NCBI GenBank assembly: GCA_003221695.1
Contig: QHSX01000065.1
Span: 1 to 64,000 of the forward strand
Direction: 5' to 3'
DNA from: Candidatus Rokuibacteriota bacterium
GTDB lineage: Bacteria > Methylomirabilota > Methylomirabilia > Rokubacteriales > CSP1-6
Length of the DNA stretch: 64,000 nucleotides
A program made the position numbers and the translations under genes. The stretch's first letter is position 1; each line of letters begins with the position of its first letter. This document shows, piece after piece, positions 31,035-40,209 of this stretch. A model generated the notes under the pieces. The model searched no databases and had not been told where the DNA came from. It was given only the letters and a program-made list of their open reading frames with translations.

Positions 31035-32787
31035 AGTCGTCGGGGATCTTCGGGAGCTCGCCGAGCGCCTTCGCGTCGACGTCGTAGATCGCGGGCCTCA
31101 CCTTGAGTTTCACGTACGCGTGGTCGCCCTCACGTCGGCCCACGAGCACGGTGGCGATCTCGGCGCCGCCCGCACGGAGCAGGGTGGCTTCGAACGTGGG
31201 CGCGTCGAGCCCGTACCGCATGGGGTCCTGGCCGCCCGGCGCGGCGATCGCCTTCCATTTGAGCCCGCGGAGCACATAGAGCAGGTTCTCCACGTTCGAC
31301 CCCTTCGCGGGGCCCGTGCCCCCCTCGATGATCCGCCAGTCGGCCTCGCCGCTCCGCTCCACGACGAGCGTCTGGCCGCCCGCCCGCACGCGCACGGTCC
31401 TGACGTCGCGCGGCTCGAGCGCCGGGAGCACCGTCCGGTCGCGCAGCTCGGTGACCGAGCGCGTGAGCCCGTCGAGCGCGTCGGCGCCGACGAGGACGAC
31501 GGGTCCGCGGCCGCTGACCGCCGCGTACGCCATGGCCTTGCCGCCGCGCCGGTCGGGCGCCGGCGCCAGCAGGACCGTCGTCGGGGCCGCGGCGCCCGTC
31601 GCCCCGATCGTCACGCGCACCGTCGGCCGGGCGAGGTAGCGGGCGATGCCCGACGCGTCGTCGGTGAGGAACCCCTGGGCCTTGAGGTCGCGGAGCTTGA
31701 AGAGGAGCGCACCGGCCTCGACCTGGTCGGCCGGCAGGTTCTCGGGCGCCACGATCCGCCAGCGGTTCTGCTCCTGCGTGAGCCCGACCTTCCCCTTCGG
31801 ACTCTCGAGGTCCACGCGCGTCACCTTGTCCCGGTCGATCTCCACGACGACCTTGTTCCGGAGCACCGCGACGTTCTTCGGCACGAGCTCCCACGTCTCG
31901 GCGGGCAGGAGCAGCACCGACGACTCGCCGGGCCGCATGGCGTAGACGCCCTTCGCCTTGTCCACGGTCCCGATGAGGAGCGACGCGGTCACACGGTCCT
32001 TGTCCCTGCCCGTGTGGATCGAGACGCGGATCGGGCGCTCGAGGCCGTAGGGGACCAGCGACTTCGGCGACTCGGCGACGAACTCCTTGATCCGGGTGGA
32101 CTGGAGCTTGTCGAGGAAGGCGGTGACCGTCTCGGTGTCCGCGGCGAGCGCGACGGGGCGCGTGAGCCGCCACCGGCCATCCACCTGCTCCACGGCGAGC
32201 GTCCCCTCGCGCGTGACCACCTCGAACGCGGTCACCTGGCGTGCGCCGAAGGCGAGCACCGTCTTGTCGCGGAATTCGCTCAGCGGGCGCGTCACATCCC
32301 GGAGGACCGTGTCCGACACGACGAACACGGCCGCCTTGCCCGCCTCGCGTGCGTAGACCCAGACGCCCGTCGGGCTCTTGGCGCCAAGCTGAAGCTCGAG
32401 CCGGCGGCCGTCTTTGAGCTGTAACGTGACGGCGGCGGCGGGCTTGTCGAGCCCGTACTGATCGAGTCGCGTCGGGGCGGACTCGATCTCGCGATCGACC
32501 CGCGCCGTCGTGAGCGTCGTCAGCGTCTCATCGACCCTGGACCGGTCGCCACGCGCCGTCACGGGGACGAGCAGCCGCCAGCCGTCGCTCTCGCGCTTGA
32601 GCGTGACGGCCTCAGCGCCGCGCTTGAGCTCCATCTCGTCGACGTCGGCCGCGTCCACGGTCCAGAGGCGGCCCTTCTGCGCCTCGATCTTCGCGCGCTC
32701 GGGCCCGCCCCGGATCTCGTAGACGTAATAGAAGGTGCCAAGCGCGAGAAGGACGACGGCGAGGACCGCGGTCGTCTGCCAACGCAT
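31024..32787 (-). CDS. DUF4340 protein associated with Gld-type ABC system
   Basis: This 587-aa protein has one N-terminal TM (TTAVLAVVLLALGTFYYVYEI), then three or more copies of a roughly 150-residue beta-rich module. Examples are RLWTVDAADVDEMELKRG, TVLAFGARQVTAFEVVTREG, VVVEIDRDKVTRVDLESPKG and TVLPALEPRDVRTVRVRAGG. DUF4340 proteins regularly follow GldG-like genes. It starts six bases after the GldG-like stop. Likely a periplasm-facing partner of the exporter; exact role unknown. Confidence 0.88.
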   Translation of the reverse strand: MRWQTTAVLAVVLLALGTFYYVYEIRGGPERAKIEAQKGRLWTVDAADVDEMELKRGAEAVTLKRESDGWRLLVPVTARGDRSRVDETLTTLTTARVDREIESAPTRLDQYGLDKPAAAVTLQLKDGRRLELQLGAKSPTGVWVYAREAGKAAVFVVSDTVLRDVTRPLSEFRDKTVLAFGARQVTAFEVVTREGTLAVEQVDGRWRLTRPVALAADTETVTAFLDKLQSTRIKEFVAESPKSLVPYGLERPIRVSIHTGRDKDRVTASLLIGTVDKAKGVYAMRPGESSVLLLPAETWELVPKNVAVLRNKVVVEIDRDKVTRVDLESPKGKVGLTQEQNRWRIVAPENLPADQVEAGALLFKLRDLKAQGFLTDDASGIARYLARPTVRVTIGATGAAAPTTVLLAPAPDRRGGKAMAYAAVSGRGPVVLVGADALDGLTRSVTELRDRTVLPALEPRDVRTVRVRAGGQTLVVERSGEADWRIIEGGTGPAKGSNVENLLYVLRGLKWKAIAAPGGQDPMRYGLDAPTFEATLLRAGGAEIATVLVGRREGDHAYVKLKVRPAIYDVDAKALGELPKIPDDFKG

Positions 32788-32793
32788 CGCGGG

Positions 32794-34320
32794 CTACTGC
32801 GCGCCGCGGCGGCGGGCGACGGCGACGACGCCGCCGGCGAGCACGAGCCCCGGGACCACGACGACCGGGAGCAGGAACACGAGCTGGGCCTGGTTCGCGT
32901 TGAGGAAGACGGGGGTCTGCCGCGGATCCTTGGGACGGATCGAGATCTGATCCTCTTCCTCCGCGAGCCAGCTCACCGTGTTCAGGAAAAAGTCCCGGTT
33001 GCCCTGGAGGTTCAGGCCCTGGTTCGACGCGAGGGTCGCCGTGCCGTAGACCACGATCCGGGCCTTGTCCTTGGTGGCGACGGCCGCGACCGTGAGCGGT
33101 CCCTTCGGATCCTCGGGGTCGGGCTTCACGACGCCGCGGTCGAGCTCGCTCCGGTTCGTCTCGCCCCAGCTCTGCGCGCTCGTCCGCGCGAGGGGCTCGA
33201 AGCTGATCCCCTTCGGCTGGACCTTCGCGGATCCGATCGACCGGGTCATAGGGAAAATCGTCATGACACCGCTGCTGTCGCGCGTGATCGGATGGCGTTC
33301 GTACTGCTGGACGACGAGCACATAGGGCTCGAACCCGAGCAGGCGACCGATCGGGTTGGCCTCGACCACCAGGTCGTTGCCCAGCGCGAAGCCGTACTTC
33401 TCGAGGTACGGCTTGAACGCCTGCCCTTGGAACGGATTCACCATGACCAGGACCTTGCCCCCCTGGTTGATGTACGCGTCGAGCGCCGTGAACTCTGGTG
33501 GGAGCAGGTCGTTCCGCGGACCGGGGATGATGACGACCGCCGCGTCGGCGGGCACCTTGCTCTCGCGCACGAGCACGAGGGGCTTCACGTCATAGTTCGT
33601 CCGCTCCATCGCGGCCTTGGCCTCGCTGAACCCGCCGCGCTCGGTGTTCGTCAGCTCGTGCTCGCCGTGCCCCTGGACCACGTAGACCACGCGCTTGCCC
33701 TCGCGCGTGACCTTGACCAGCCCGTTCGTGAGCTTCTCCTCCTCGGCGTCGAGGATCTTCTCCGACTTCGTCTTGGTCTCGAGCACGACCGTCCCGTACG
33801 ACTCGATCCCATAGCGGCGCGCGAGCGCGGGCTCGCGGTCCGGGTCGACGATGCGCCACGTGAAGCGACCGGCGCCCGCGTAACGGGCGTACTGCTTGAA
33901 CAGATCCTCCGTCACGCGCTTGCCGGGCTGGTCGCTCCGGAAGAACCCGGTCGCGCTCACGTCAGTCCTGAGGCCCTGGAGGAGTTGCACGGTCTGGGGC
34001 GAGAGGCTGAACCGTTTGTTCTCGGTCAGGTCGTACCTCCACGAGTGCTGGGCGGCGAGCGCCTGCACGAGACCTGTGACGCCGAGGACCAGCAGGATCA
34101 TGACCGCGGCGTTCACCCCGTAGCGCGTCGTGCGGCGGCCGAGGAGATCACGGTAGTCTTCGACCCGCGCGAGGAGCGCGGCGACCACGAGGAGCGCGCC
34201 GCCGAGGAGCAAGAACCCCCGCTGGTGCGCCCGGGCGGGCCACACGAAGGGCAGGGCGACGCCCGCGGCGAGCACCGCGAGGCCGAGGTAGCCTCCCCAG
34301 TCCAGGATCTTCCGGATCAT
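32794..34320 (-). CDS. GldG-like ABC-associated protein
   Basis: This 508-aa protein has TMs at residues about 8-28, 33-52 and 68-90, the domain YDLTENKRFSLSPQTVQLLQ of ABC_transp_aux/GldG proteins, AVVIIPGPRNDLLPPEFTAL with an intact GldG-like Rossmann core, and a C-terminal TM (LVFLLPVVVVPGLVLAGGVV). With the GldA/GldF homologues upstream it forms a complete Gld-type transporter, a gliding accessory in Bacteroidetes but of unclear role elsewhere. Confidence 0.9.
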   Translation of the reverse strand: MIRKILDWGGYLGLAVLAAGVALPFVWPARAHQRGFLLLGGALLVVAALLARVEDYRDLLGRRTTRYGVNAAVMILLVLGVTGLVQALAAQHSWRYDLTENKRFSLSPQTVQLLQGLRTDVSATGFFRSDQPGKRVTEDLFKQYARYAGAGRFTWRIVDPDREPALARRYGIESYGTVVLETKTKSEKILDAEEEKLTNGLVKVTREGKRVVYVVQGHGEHELTNTERGGFSEAKAAMERTNYDVKPLVLVRESKVPADAAVVIIPGPRNDLLPPEFTALDAYINQGGKVLVMVNPFQGQAFKPYLEKYGFALGNDLVVEANPIGRLLGFEPYVLVVQQYERHPITRDSSGVMTIFPMTRSIGSAKVQPKGISFEPLARTSAQSWGETNRSELDRGVVKPDPEDPKGPLTVAAVATKDKARIVVYGTATLASNQGLNLQGNRDFFLNTVSWLAEEEDQISIRPKDPRQTPVFLNANQAQLVFLLPVVVVPGLVLAGGVVAVARRRGAQ

Positions 34321-35090
34321 CCCTTCCACCGGCGCGCTTCGAGGGACTTGAGGCTCAAGAACAGGGCGAGGGCGGTCAGATTGACGAAGTAGACGATGTC
34401 CCGCGTGTCGAGGACGCCTTTGGAGAGACTGTCCATGCGCTCGGGAATGGAGAAGTGGGACAGGACCCGGCCCGCCGCACCGCCGACGCTGTCGGAGAAC
34501 CACCCGACGATCCAGAACCCAAGGAGGATCACGCCCGTGATGAGCGCCGCCACGATCTGGTTCTCGGTGACCGAGGAGGCGAACGTCCCGATGGCCAGGA
34601 AGGCCGCGCCCATCAGCGCCAGCCCGAGGTACAGCGTCAGGAGCGCGCCCCACTCCACCCGCGCGAAATAGACCATCATCGCCACGTAGACGAGGGTGAG
34701 TCCCAGCATGACCACGTAGAGCGCGAGCGCGGCGAGGTACTTGCCGGCCAGCACGGCGCCGTCGCGCACGGGATAGGTCAGCAGCAGCTCCAGCGTCCCC
34801 GACCGCCGCTCCTCGGCGAACAGGCGCATGGTGATCACCGGCATGAGGAAGAGGAACAGGATCACGGACAGGGTGTTGAAGAACAGCGGGCGCATCACCG
34901 CGTCGGAGACGTTCAGCTCGCGCGCCATCATGGGGTTCATCATCCCCTGCATCGACGCCATGGCGAACGTCGAGAACTGGAGGTAGAAGAACAACCCCAT
35001 GACGACGGTGAACACCAGCAGGATGGCGTACGCCACCGGCGACGTGAAGTAGAGCCGCATCTCCTTCTTGAAGATCGGCCAGACTCTCAC
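34317..35090 (-). CDS. GldF-like ABC permease
   Basis: This 257-aa six-TM ABC-2 permease starts at GTG 35090, overlapping the ATPase stop as GTGA. Features are YFTSPVAYAILLVFTVVMGL in TM1, LFAEERRSGTLELLLTYPV (the coupling-helix motif of ABC-2 permeases) and GTFASSVTENQIVAA. It overlaps the GldG-like start by four bases. Confidence 0.9.
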   Translation of the reverse strand: MRVWPIFKKEMRLYFTSPVAYAILLVFTVVMGLFFYLQFSTFAMASMQGMMNPMMARELNVSDAVMRPLFFNTLSVILFLFLMPVITMRLFAEERRSGTLELLLTYPVRDGAVLAGKYLAALALYVVMLGLTLVYVAMMVYFARVEWGALLTLYLGLALMGAAFLAIGTFASSVTENQIVAALITGVILLGFWIVGWFSDSVGGAAGRVLSHFSIPERMDSLSKGVLDTRDIVYFVNLTALALFLSLKSLEARRWKG

Positions 35091-36034
35091 GGACCGACCT
35101 CCTCCTCGCCGGCCACCACGCGCATGAAGACCTCCTCGAGCGTCGTCCCGACCTGCCTGAGCTCGAGCAGCCTCCACCGCTGCTGGGAGGCGAGCGCGAA
35201 GATCTCGGCGCGCACGTCGCGCCCCCGCGCCGCCTCCACGACGTAGCGGCCCGCGCTGTCCGTCACCGTCACGCCCTGGACGGCCACCACGCCCGGGATC
35301 GCGCGCATCCCGGCGTGCACCGCCGCCGACGGCCCCGCGATCTCGACCTCCACGCGCGCCGTGGGAAAGAACTGGTCGACGAGCGTGTCGATGGGGCCCT
35401 GCGCCACGATCGACCCCTTGTTGATGATCACCACGCCGTCGCACACCATGGAGACCTCGGGCAGGATGTGCGTCGAGAGGATCACCGTGTGCCGGCCCGC
35501 GAGCGACTTGATGAGCGATCGGATCTCGGTGATCTGCTTCGGGTCGAGGCCGATGGTGGGTTCGTCGAGGATCAGGACCTCGGGATCGCCGAGGATCGCC
35601 TGCGCGAGGCCGACCCGCTGCCGGTAGCCCTTCGACAGCCGGCCGATGAGCCGGTGCTGGACGTCGGTGATGAGGCAGCGCTCCATGACCTCCGCGACCC
35701 GGCGCCGACGCTCGGCGCGCCCCACGCCCTTGACCTCGGCGACGAAGTCCAGGTACGGCGCGACGCGGAGGTCCCCGTAGAGCGGGACGTTCTCCGGGAG
35801 GTAGCCGATCCGCCTGCGGACCTCCAGCGACTCGGCGAACACGTCGTGCCCCGCGACCCGCGCCGTCCCGCTCGAGGCGGGCATGAAGCAGGCGAGGATG
35901 CGCATCGTCGTCGACTTCCCCGCCCCGTTCGGGCCGAGGAAGCCCACGATCTCGCCTGGCGCGACGCTGAACGACACGTCGCGGATCGCGGTGATCGGTC
36001 CGTAGCACTTCGTGAGACGCTGGACTTCGATCAT
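35087..36034 (-). CDS. GldA-like ABC transporter ATPase
   Basis: This 315-aa protein has Walker A GPNGAGKST, the Q-loop near GYLPENVPLYGDL, signature LSKGYRQRVGLAQAI, Walker B VLILDEPTIGLDP and the H-loop ILSTHILPEV. The C-terminal 90 residues form the usual accessory domain of ABC-2 ATPases. First gene of the GldA-GldF-GldG-DUF4340 block. Confidence 0.93.
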   Translation of the reverse strand: MIEVQRLTKCYGPITAIRDVSFSVAPGEIVGFLGPNGAGKSTTMRILACFMPASSGTARVAGHDVFAESLEVRRRIGYLPENVPLYGDLRVAPYLDFVAEVKGVGRAERRRRVAEVMERCLITDVQHRLIGRLSKGYRQRVGLAQAILGDPEVLILDEPTIGLDPKQITEIRSLIKSLAGRHTVILSTHILPEVSMVCDGVVIINKGSIVAQGPIDTLVDQFFPTARVEVEIAGPSAAVHAGMRAIPGVVAVQGVTVTDSAGRYVVEAARGRDVRAEIFALASQQRWRLLELRQVGTTLEEVFMRVVAGEEEVGP

Positions 36035-36052
36035 ACGAGGCCGACGGCCGGA

Positions 36053-36520
36053 TTATACACTGGAACCGGAGCCACGCCAGCGGAGGGGGCCCGCCGCGGG
36101 CGCGCCCTCATCCCCTGCCACCACCGGCATGATGTCCCCGAGCCACGGGGGCACGGCGATCATCTTCCCCGTGGTCGGGTCCAGGCAGGCGTGAAGCGTC
36201 GAGCCCGTGGCGACCGTCGCGCCGTCCTCGCGCACGATCTCGTAGGCGAAGCGGAAGCTCGCCCGCCTGCGCTCGCTCACCCAGCAGCGAACCTCGAGCA
36301 GGTCGTCCAGACGCGCCGGGCGCACGTAGCGCACGACCGCCTCGACCACGGGGAGGTGGACCTTCCGGTCCACGTCCGACATCGGGAACCCCTGCGCCCG
36401 GAGGAATTCGACGCGGCCCACCTCGAAGTAGGTGAGGTAGTTGCCGTAGTAGACGATTTGCATGCAGTCCGTGTCCTTGTAGCGGACCCGCACCTTGGTG
36501 GTCGCGCGGAGGGGCTCCAT
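36053..36520 (-). CDS. YbgC/FadM-type acyl-CoA thioesterase
   Basis: This 155-aa hotdog protein has RYKDTDCMQIVYYGNYLTYFE, the 4-hydroxybenzoyl-CoA thioesterase-type active-site segment with the catalytic Asp, then FLRAQGFPMSDVD and a DLLEVRCWVSE strand. It starts at the base next to the AAA ATPase stop. YbgC members hydrolyse short acyl-CoAs and are often near tol genes; here it is near the Gld block. Confidence 0.9.
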   Translation of the reverse strand: MEPLRATTKVRVRYKDTDCMQIVYYGNYLTYFEVGRVEFLRAQGFPMSDVDRKVHLPVVEAVVRYVRPARLDDLLEVRCWVSERRRASFRFAYEIVREDGATVATGSTLHACLDPTTGKMIAVPPWLGDIMPVVAGDEGAPAAGPLRWRGSGSSV

Positions 36521-37465
36521 CTACAGATACTGACCGTAGCGGATCTTCTCGACCACGCCGCGCACGCTCTTGTAGCCGTCGATCGCGTCGAGCACGTTTT
36601 CGGTGGTCACGAGCGACGGGGGGACGCCCGCCGCGGCCGCGTGCACCTTCGCCTCGAGCGTCCGCCGCACGATCACCGAGATGTCCGCCCCGCTCATGCC
36701 GCCCATCACCGGGAGCACCTTGTCGTAGTCGATCGGCGCGAAGAGCTGCCGGCCGGCGTTCTTTTCCGTCCGCCCGCGGATGAGCTCCAGGATCTCACGC
36801 TGGTCGTCGGTGTCCGGGAGCGCGATCTCGATCAGATGGTCGAGGCGTCCCGGCGCGACGAGCGTGGGGTCGAGCGCGTCGGTGCGGGTCGTCGTGGCCA
36901 CGACGAGGACGCGCGTGGACGGTTCCATCGCGTCGAGCTTCTCGCACAGCGCGGCGACCAGGCGGGCGCTCGCCTCGCGCGCTTGCGGGGGCGGCAGGAG
37001 GTGCTCGAGCGACAGCGCCTCGGCCTCGTCGAGAAAGAGCACCGCCGTTCCCTCCCCCGTCGCGATCCGGAGAATCTCCTGGAGCAGCTCGCCCGTGTTC
37101 GCGCCGAACTTGGAGGTGAGGTTCGTCAGCTTGAGGTGGTAGAAGATCGCGCCCGACGCCGTCGCGAGGGCCTGGGTGAGCTTCGTCTTGCCCGTGCCGG
37201 GCGGGCCGTACAGGAGCAGGCCCTTCGGCGGCGTGATGCCCCACTGCGCATAGAGATCGGGGTTGGTCAACGCGACCGCGAACCCGCGCAGCTCGGCCTT
37301 CGCCTGACGGACGCCGCCCACGTCGTCGAAGGTCACCGTCGGCCGGATCTGCGTCTCGACCCGTCCGGTGAGGTCGCCGAACTTCTCGCCGAGCTTCGCG
37401 AAGACGTCTTCGAGGCGCCGCTGGAGCGCCCACTCCTGGTCGTTGCCCTTCTCGCGGTCGGCCAT
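36521..37465 (-). CDS. AAA+ ATPase (FtsH/proteasome-ATPase-like module)
   Basis: This is 314 aa. It has VTFDDVGGVRQAKAEL, Walker A LLYGPPGTGKTKLT, Walker B TAVLFLDEAEAL, sensor 1 VLVVATTTRTDALDPT and PGRLDHLIEIALP with only part of the usual Arg-finger set. The second region GGMSGADISVIVRRTLEAK is typical of classic AAA proteins. There is no protease domain or N-terminal TM, so it is a stand-alone remodelling ATPase. Lies between BFN and thioesterase genes in the same run. Confidence 0.85.
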   Translation of the reverse strand: MADREKGNDQEWALQRRLEDVFAKLGEKFGDLTGRVETQIRPTVTFDDVGGVRQAKAELRGFAVALTNPDLYAQWGITPPKGLLLYGPPGTGKTKLTQALATASGAIFYHLKLTNLTSKFGANTGELLQEILRIATGEGTAVLFLDEAEALSLEHLLPPPQAREASARLVAALCEKLDAMEPSTRVLVVATTTRTDALDPTLVAPGRLDHLIEIALPDTDDQREILELIRGRTEKNAGRQLFAPIDYDKVLPVMGGMSGADISVIVRRTLEAKVHAAAAGVPPSLVTTENVLDAIDGYKSVRGVVEKIRYGQYL

Positions 37466-37469
37466 GGCG

Positions 37470-38018
37470 CTAGATGGACGGCTCGCCGCGCGGGCGCCGC
37501 GCGCCGGTCTTCTCGAAGACACGGTCCTCGACGAGCACCGGCGCCTTGGCGCGGATCGCGAGCGCGATCGCGTCGGAGGGGCGGGCATCGAGCTGCATGT
37601 CCGCGCCGTTGGCCGCGAGGTAGATCGTCGCGTAGTAGGTGTCGTTCCGCAGGTCGGTGATCACCACCCGCGTCAGCGCCACCTTGAGGCGGCCGAAGAG
37701 CGTCAGGAACAGATCGTGCGTCAGCGGGCGCGGCGGGGTGGCGCCCTGGAGCGGTACCGCGATCCCGGTCGCCTCCGCCAGACCGATCGTCATCGCCAGC
37801 GACCGCTTGTCGCGCTTGCCCTGCAGCAGCACCGTCGGCTGCTGCGTCTGCTGGTCGATCATCACCGCGACGACCTCAACTTCCTGAGGTCCCGTCACCT
37901 TCGGCGGGCTCACGTCCGCCCCGTCGGGGGCCAGGGACGCCCGCCCGGGCGCCCCCAGCACCGCGAGACTCACCACCGCGATCACTCCGGCCCGGCCGCT
38001 CGTGGTCATCCTCGCCAC
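37470..38018 (-). CDS. Secreted bifunctional-nuclease-domain (BFN/DUF151) protein
   Basis: This 182-aa protein has an N-terminal signal (RAGVIAVVSLAVLGAPGRAS). The BFN core is LLQGKRDKRSLAMTIGLAEA, THDLFLTLFGRLKVALTRVV and LDARPSDAIALAIRAKAPVLV, the conserved SDAIALA motif. The stop is four bases before the AAA ATPase start. A signal peptide on a nuclease-fold protein is uncommon and suggests a periplasmic role. Confidence 0.87.
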   Translation of the reverse strand: MARMTTSGRAGVIAVVSLAVLGAPGRASLAPDGADVSPPKVTGPQEVEVVAVMIDQQTQQPTVLLQGKRDKRSLAMTIGLAEATGIAVPLQGATPPRPLTHDLFLTLFGRLKVALTRVVITDLRNDTYYATIYLAANGADMQLDARPSDAIALAIRAKAPVLVEDRVFEKTGARRPRGEPSI

Positions 38019-38081
38019 CCCGTTTCCGCTGCGACTCCCGAGAGTATAACGTCGTCCGCGCGCGGTGCGCGAGTGCGGCTG

Positions 38082-39251
38082 TCAGGCGCGCTCGAGCCGG
38101 AGGCTCAGCGCGAATCCCATGAACAGCAGCGACGTCAGCATCGTCCACATGAACGCGTAGCCGACACCGTGCGCGACCCAGCCGAAGACGAGCGCGCCGG
38201 TCGTCTGGCCCGTGAGGAAGACGGAGCTGAAGATCCCGACGACGACGCCGCGGCGCTCGGCGGGCGTCTGGTCGGTGACGAGCGCCGCGAGTCCCGGGTA
38301 GAGGAACCCGTGGGCCCCACCCGAGAGGAGGCCGGCCAGGAAGAGCACGGGCACCACCGGCGTCTGGCTCGTCCGGGCGACGAGAAACCCCATGCTGGCC
38401 AGGAGCGCCGTGGCGACCGCCTGCATGAGCATGGACGGGACGATGACGGCTCGGCGGCCGCGGGTGTCGATGAGCCGTCCGCCGAAGACGCGCACGCCGA
38501 TCGCGGCCAGCGCGTACGCCGTGTAGAAGAGGGCGAGCGTCTCGACGCCGAGGCTCTCCGCGAACGTCGGCAGGAACACGAAGATCGTCCCGGCGCCGAG
38601 CCCGAAGAACGCGGTCACCCCCATACTGAGACGGAAGACCTCGCGGAGCGCGCCGCGCTCCCACGGAAACCCGTGGAGAGGGCGCGGCGTCGCACGCCCC
38701 GGCTCCCGCAGGCCCAGCACGATCCAACCGGCGACGGCCGCGGCGGCGGCGGCCAGCGCGAAGAGCACGCGAAACCCGAGGCGGCGGATCACCCATTCGC
38801 CGAGGAGCGGCGCGATCGCCGTCGCCGTGAGCCCGGCGACCCCGTAGATGCCCAGTGCCCACCCTCGTCGCGCCGGCGGCACCAGGTCGATCACGAACGA
38901 GTAGTTCGACACGAAGAAGCACGAGAAGCCGAGCCCCTGGAGCGCGCGGACGAAGGCGAGCAGCGGAATCGAGGTCGCGACGGTGGAGAGCAGAGCCGCG
39001 AGAATCACGAGGGCGATCCCCACGAGCATGAAGGGCTTCCGGCCGGCGGCGTCGGTCCACGGGCCGATGAGCGGCTGGCAGACGATACCGACCGCGTTGT
39101 AGAGGCCCATGACGAGGCCGATCTCGACCTCCGTCCCGCCGAGGGCCGCGATGTAGAGCGGCAACAGGATGAAGCCGTTCATGCTGAGGAAGAAGAAGAA
39201 GTTCGTCACCGTCGCCCGGAGGAGGGAGTTGTCGGCTAGAATGGGCGACAC
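38082..39251 (-). CDS. MFS transporter
   Basis: This 389-aa carrier has about 12 TM helices. The MFS motif A-like loop GPWTDAAGRKPFMLVGI follows TM2 and its repeat GGRLIDTRGRRAVIVPSML lies in the second half. GTG start. The gene is divergent from the tandem hotdog gene with 13 bp between starts, so their promoters overlap the coding ends. Likely drug/metabolite efflux; substrate unknown. Confidence 0.87.
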   Translation of the reverse strand: MSPILADNSLLRATVTNFFFFLSMNGFILLPLYIAALGGTEVEIGLVMGLYNAVGIVCQPLIGPWTDAAGRKPFMLVGIALVILAALLSTVATSIPLLAFVRALQGLGFSCFFVSNYSFVIDLVPPARRGWALGIYGVAGLTATAIAPLLGEWVIRRLGFRVLFALAAAAAAVAGWIVLGLREPGRATPRPLHGFPWERGALREVFRLSMGVTAFFGLGAGTIFVFLPTFAESLGVETLALFYTAYALAAIGVRVFGGRLIDTRGRRAVIVPSMLMQAVATALLASMGFLVARTSQTPVVPVLFLAGLLSGGAHGFLYPGLAALVTDQTPAERRGVVVGIFSSVFLTGQTTGALVFGWVAHGVGYAFMWTMLTSLLFMGFALSLRLERA

Positions 39252-39264
39252 ACGCGATTATCGC

Positions 39265-40191
39265 ATGACGACGATCGACTCCGTGTTGCGCCGGTCGCTC
39301 GACGACCGGTCCGGCGCACTGATCCTCACGCTCGATCCCGCGTTCCAGGGGTTGCCCGAGACGGCGCACGGAGGGTCGGTCCTCGCGGCCTTCGACGCGC
39401 TCGCCGGCCTCACCGGTCCGCGTCACGTCGGTGGTGTCTACCGCAGGCGCGTCCCCCTCGGCGTCCCCCTCGCCCTCACCCGTGCGCATACCGACGCGAC
39501 GCACACCTTCGTCCTGCGCGACGCCACCGGCACGCTCGTCGACGGTCGTGTCGCCTCGGCAGTGGATGGCGCGTGCGGCGCCCCGGTGCCCCTCCTCGAC
39601 CACGCTAGCCACCGACCCGATGTCGGACATTTCAGGAGCGCTGCACCTGGCGACGCCCAGACGCTACGGGTCTCGGAGGGGCACCGGGACACCACACGCC
39701 ATCCGCTGCCGGTGTCGCGCACGTGTTTTGCGTGTGGCGTCGACAGCACGCTCGGGCTGCGCCTGCGGCTCGAGTTCGACGACGCGGAGGTCCGCGGCAC
39801 GTGGGCGCCGCGCGAGCCGTTCAGGACGGCCGACGGCACGCTGACGACGGTCGCGCTCACGACGCTCTGTGACGAGGCGGCGTTCTGGCTCGGCGCGCTC
39901 GCGACGGGCGAGTCCGGCATGACGACAGAGCTCGCCGTCACGCTCCGCCGGGCGGTCCCCTTCGGCGGAACACTCACGGTCGCGGGCGCCCGCGCCGACG
40001 CGCGGCCACGGCCCGACCCGCGCTACTGGAACACAGAGGTCCTCGTGCGGACCGAGGATCGCACCCTCGTTGCTTCGGCGCGCATCACATTCGTCGTCGT
40101 CCGCGGCGCCGCGCGGCGGCTCGTCCAGGGCCTGCTCGCCATCAACGACCCGGCGATCGTCGCCCGGGTCTTCCCCGCGTACGCCCGCTAG
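39265..40191 (+). CDS. Tandem hotdog-fold protein with a CFACG motif
   Basis: This is 308 aa. The N-terminal half looks like one hotdog domain (ETAHGGSVLAAFDALAGL) and the C-terminal half a second (CFACGVDSTLGLRLRL...TLCDEAAFWLGAL). The Cys-x-x-Cys-Gly at the beginning of the second domain is seen in stand-alone thioesterase-like proteins of actinobacteria and related groups. Enzyme activity is not certain. Confidence 0.65.
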   Translation: MTTIDSVLRRSLDDRSGALILTLDPAFQGLPETAHGGSVLAAFDALAGLTGPRHVGGVYRRRVPLGVPLALTRAHTDATHTFVLRDATGTLVDGRVASAVDGACGAPVPLLDHASHRPDVGHFRSAAPGDAQTLRVSEGHRDTTRHPLPVSRTCFACGVDSTLGLRLRLEFDDAEVRGTWAPREPFRTADGTLTTVALTTLCDEAAFWLGALATGESGMTTELAVTLRRAVPFGGTLTVAGARADARPRPDPRYWNTEVLVRTEDRTLVASARITFVVVRGAARRLVQGLLAINDPAIVARVFPAYAR

Positions 40192-40209
40192 CGGCGGCCG
40201 GGCCCCCGC

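Noticed and set aside
35315-37660. 781-codon plus-strand open frame across the ABC ATPase, thioesterase and AAA genes
   Set aside because: It spans three clearly real minus-strand genes and has no domain signature; composition is Arg/His/Asp-rich as in other shadow frames.
37368-39239. 623-codon plus-strand open frame opposite BFN and MFS genes
   Set aside because: Low-complexity Arg/Glu/His composition, no motif; the opposite strand encodes recognised proteins.
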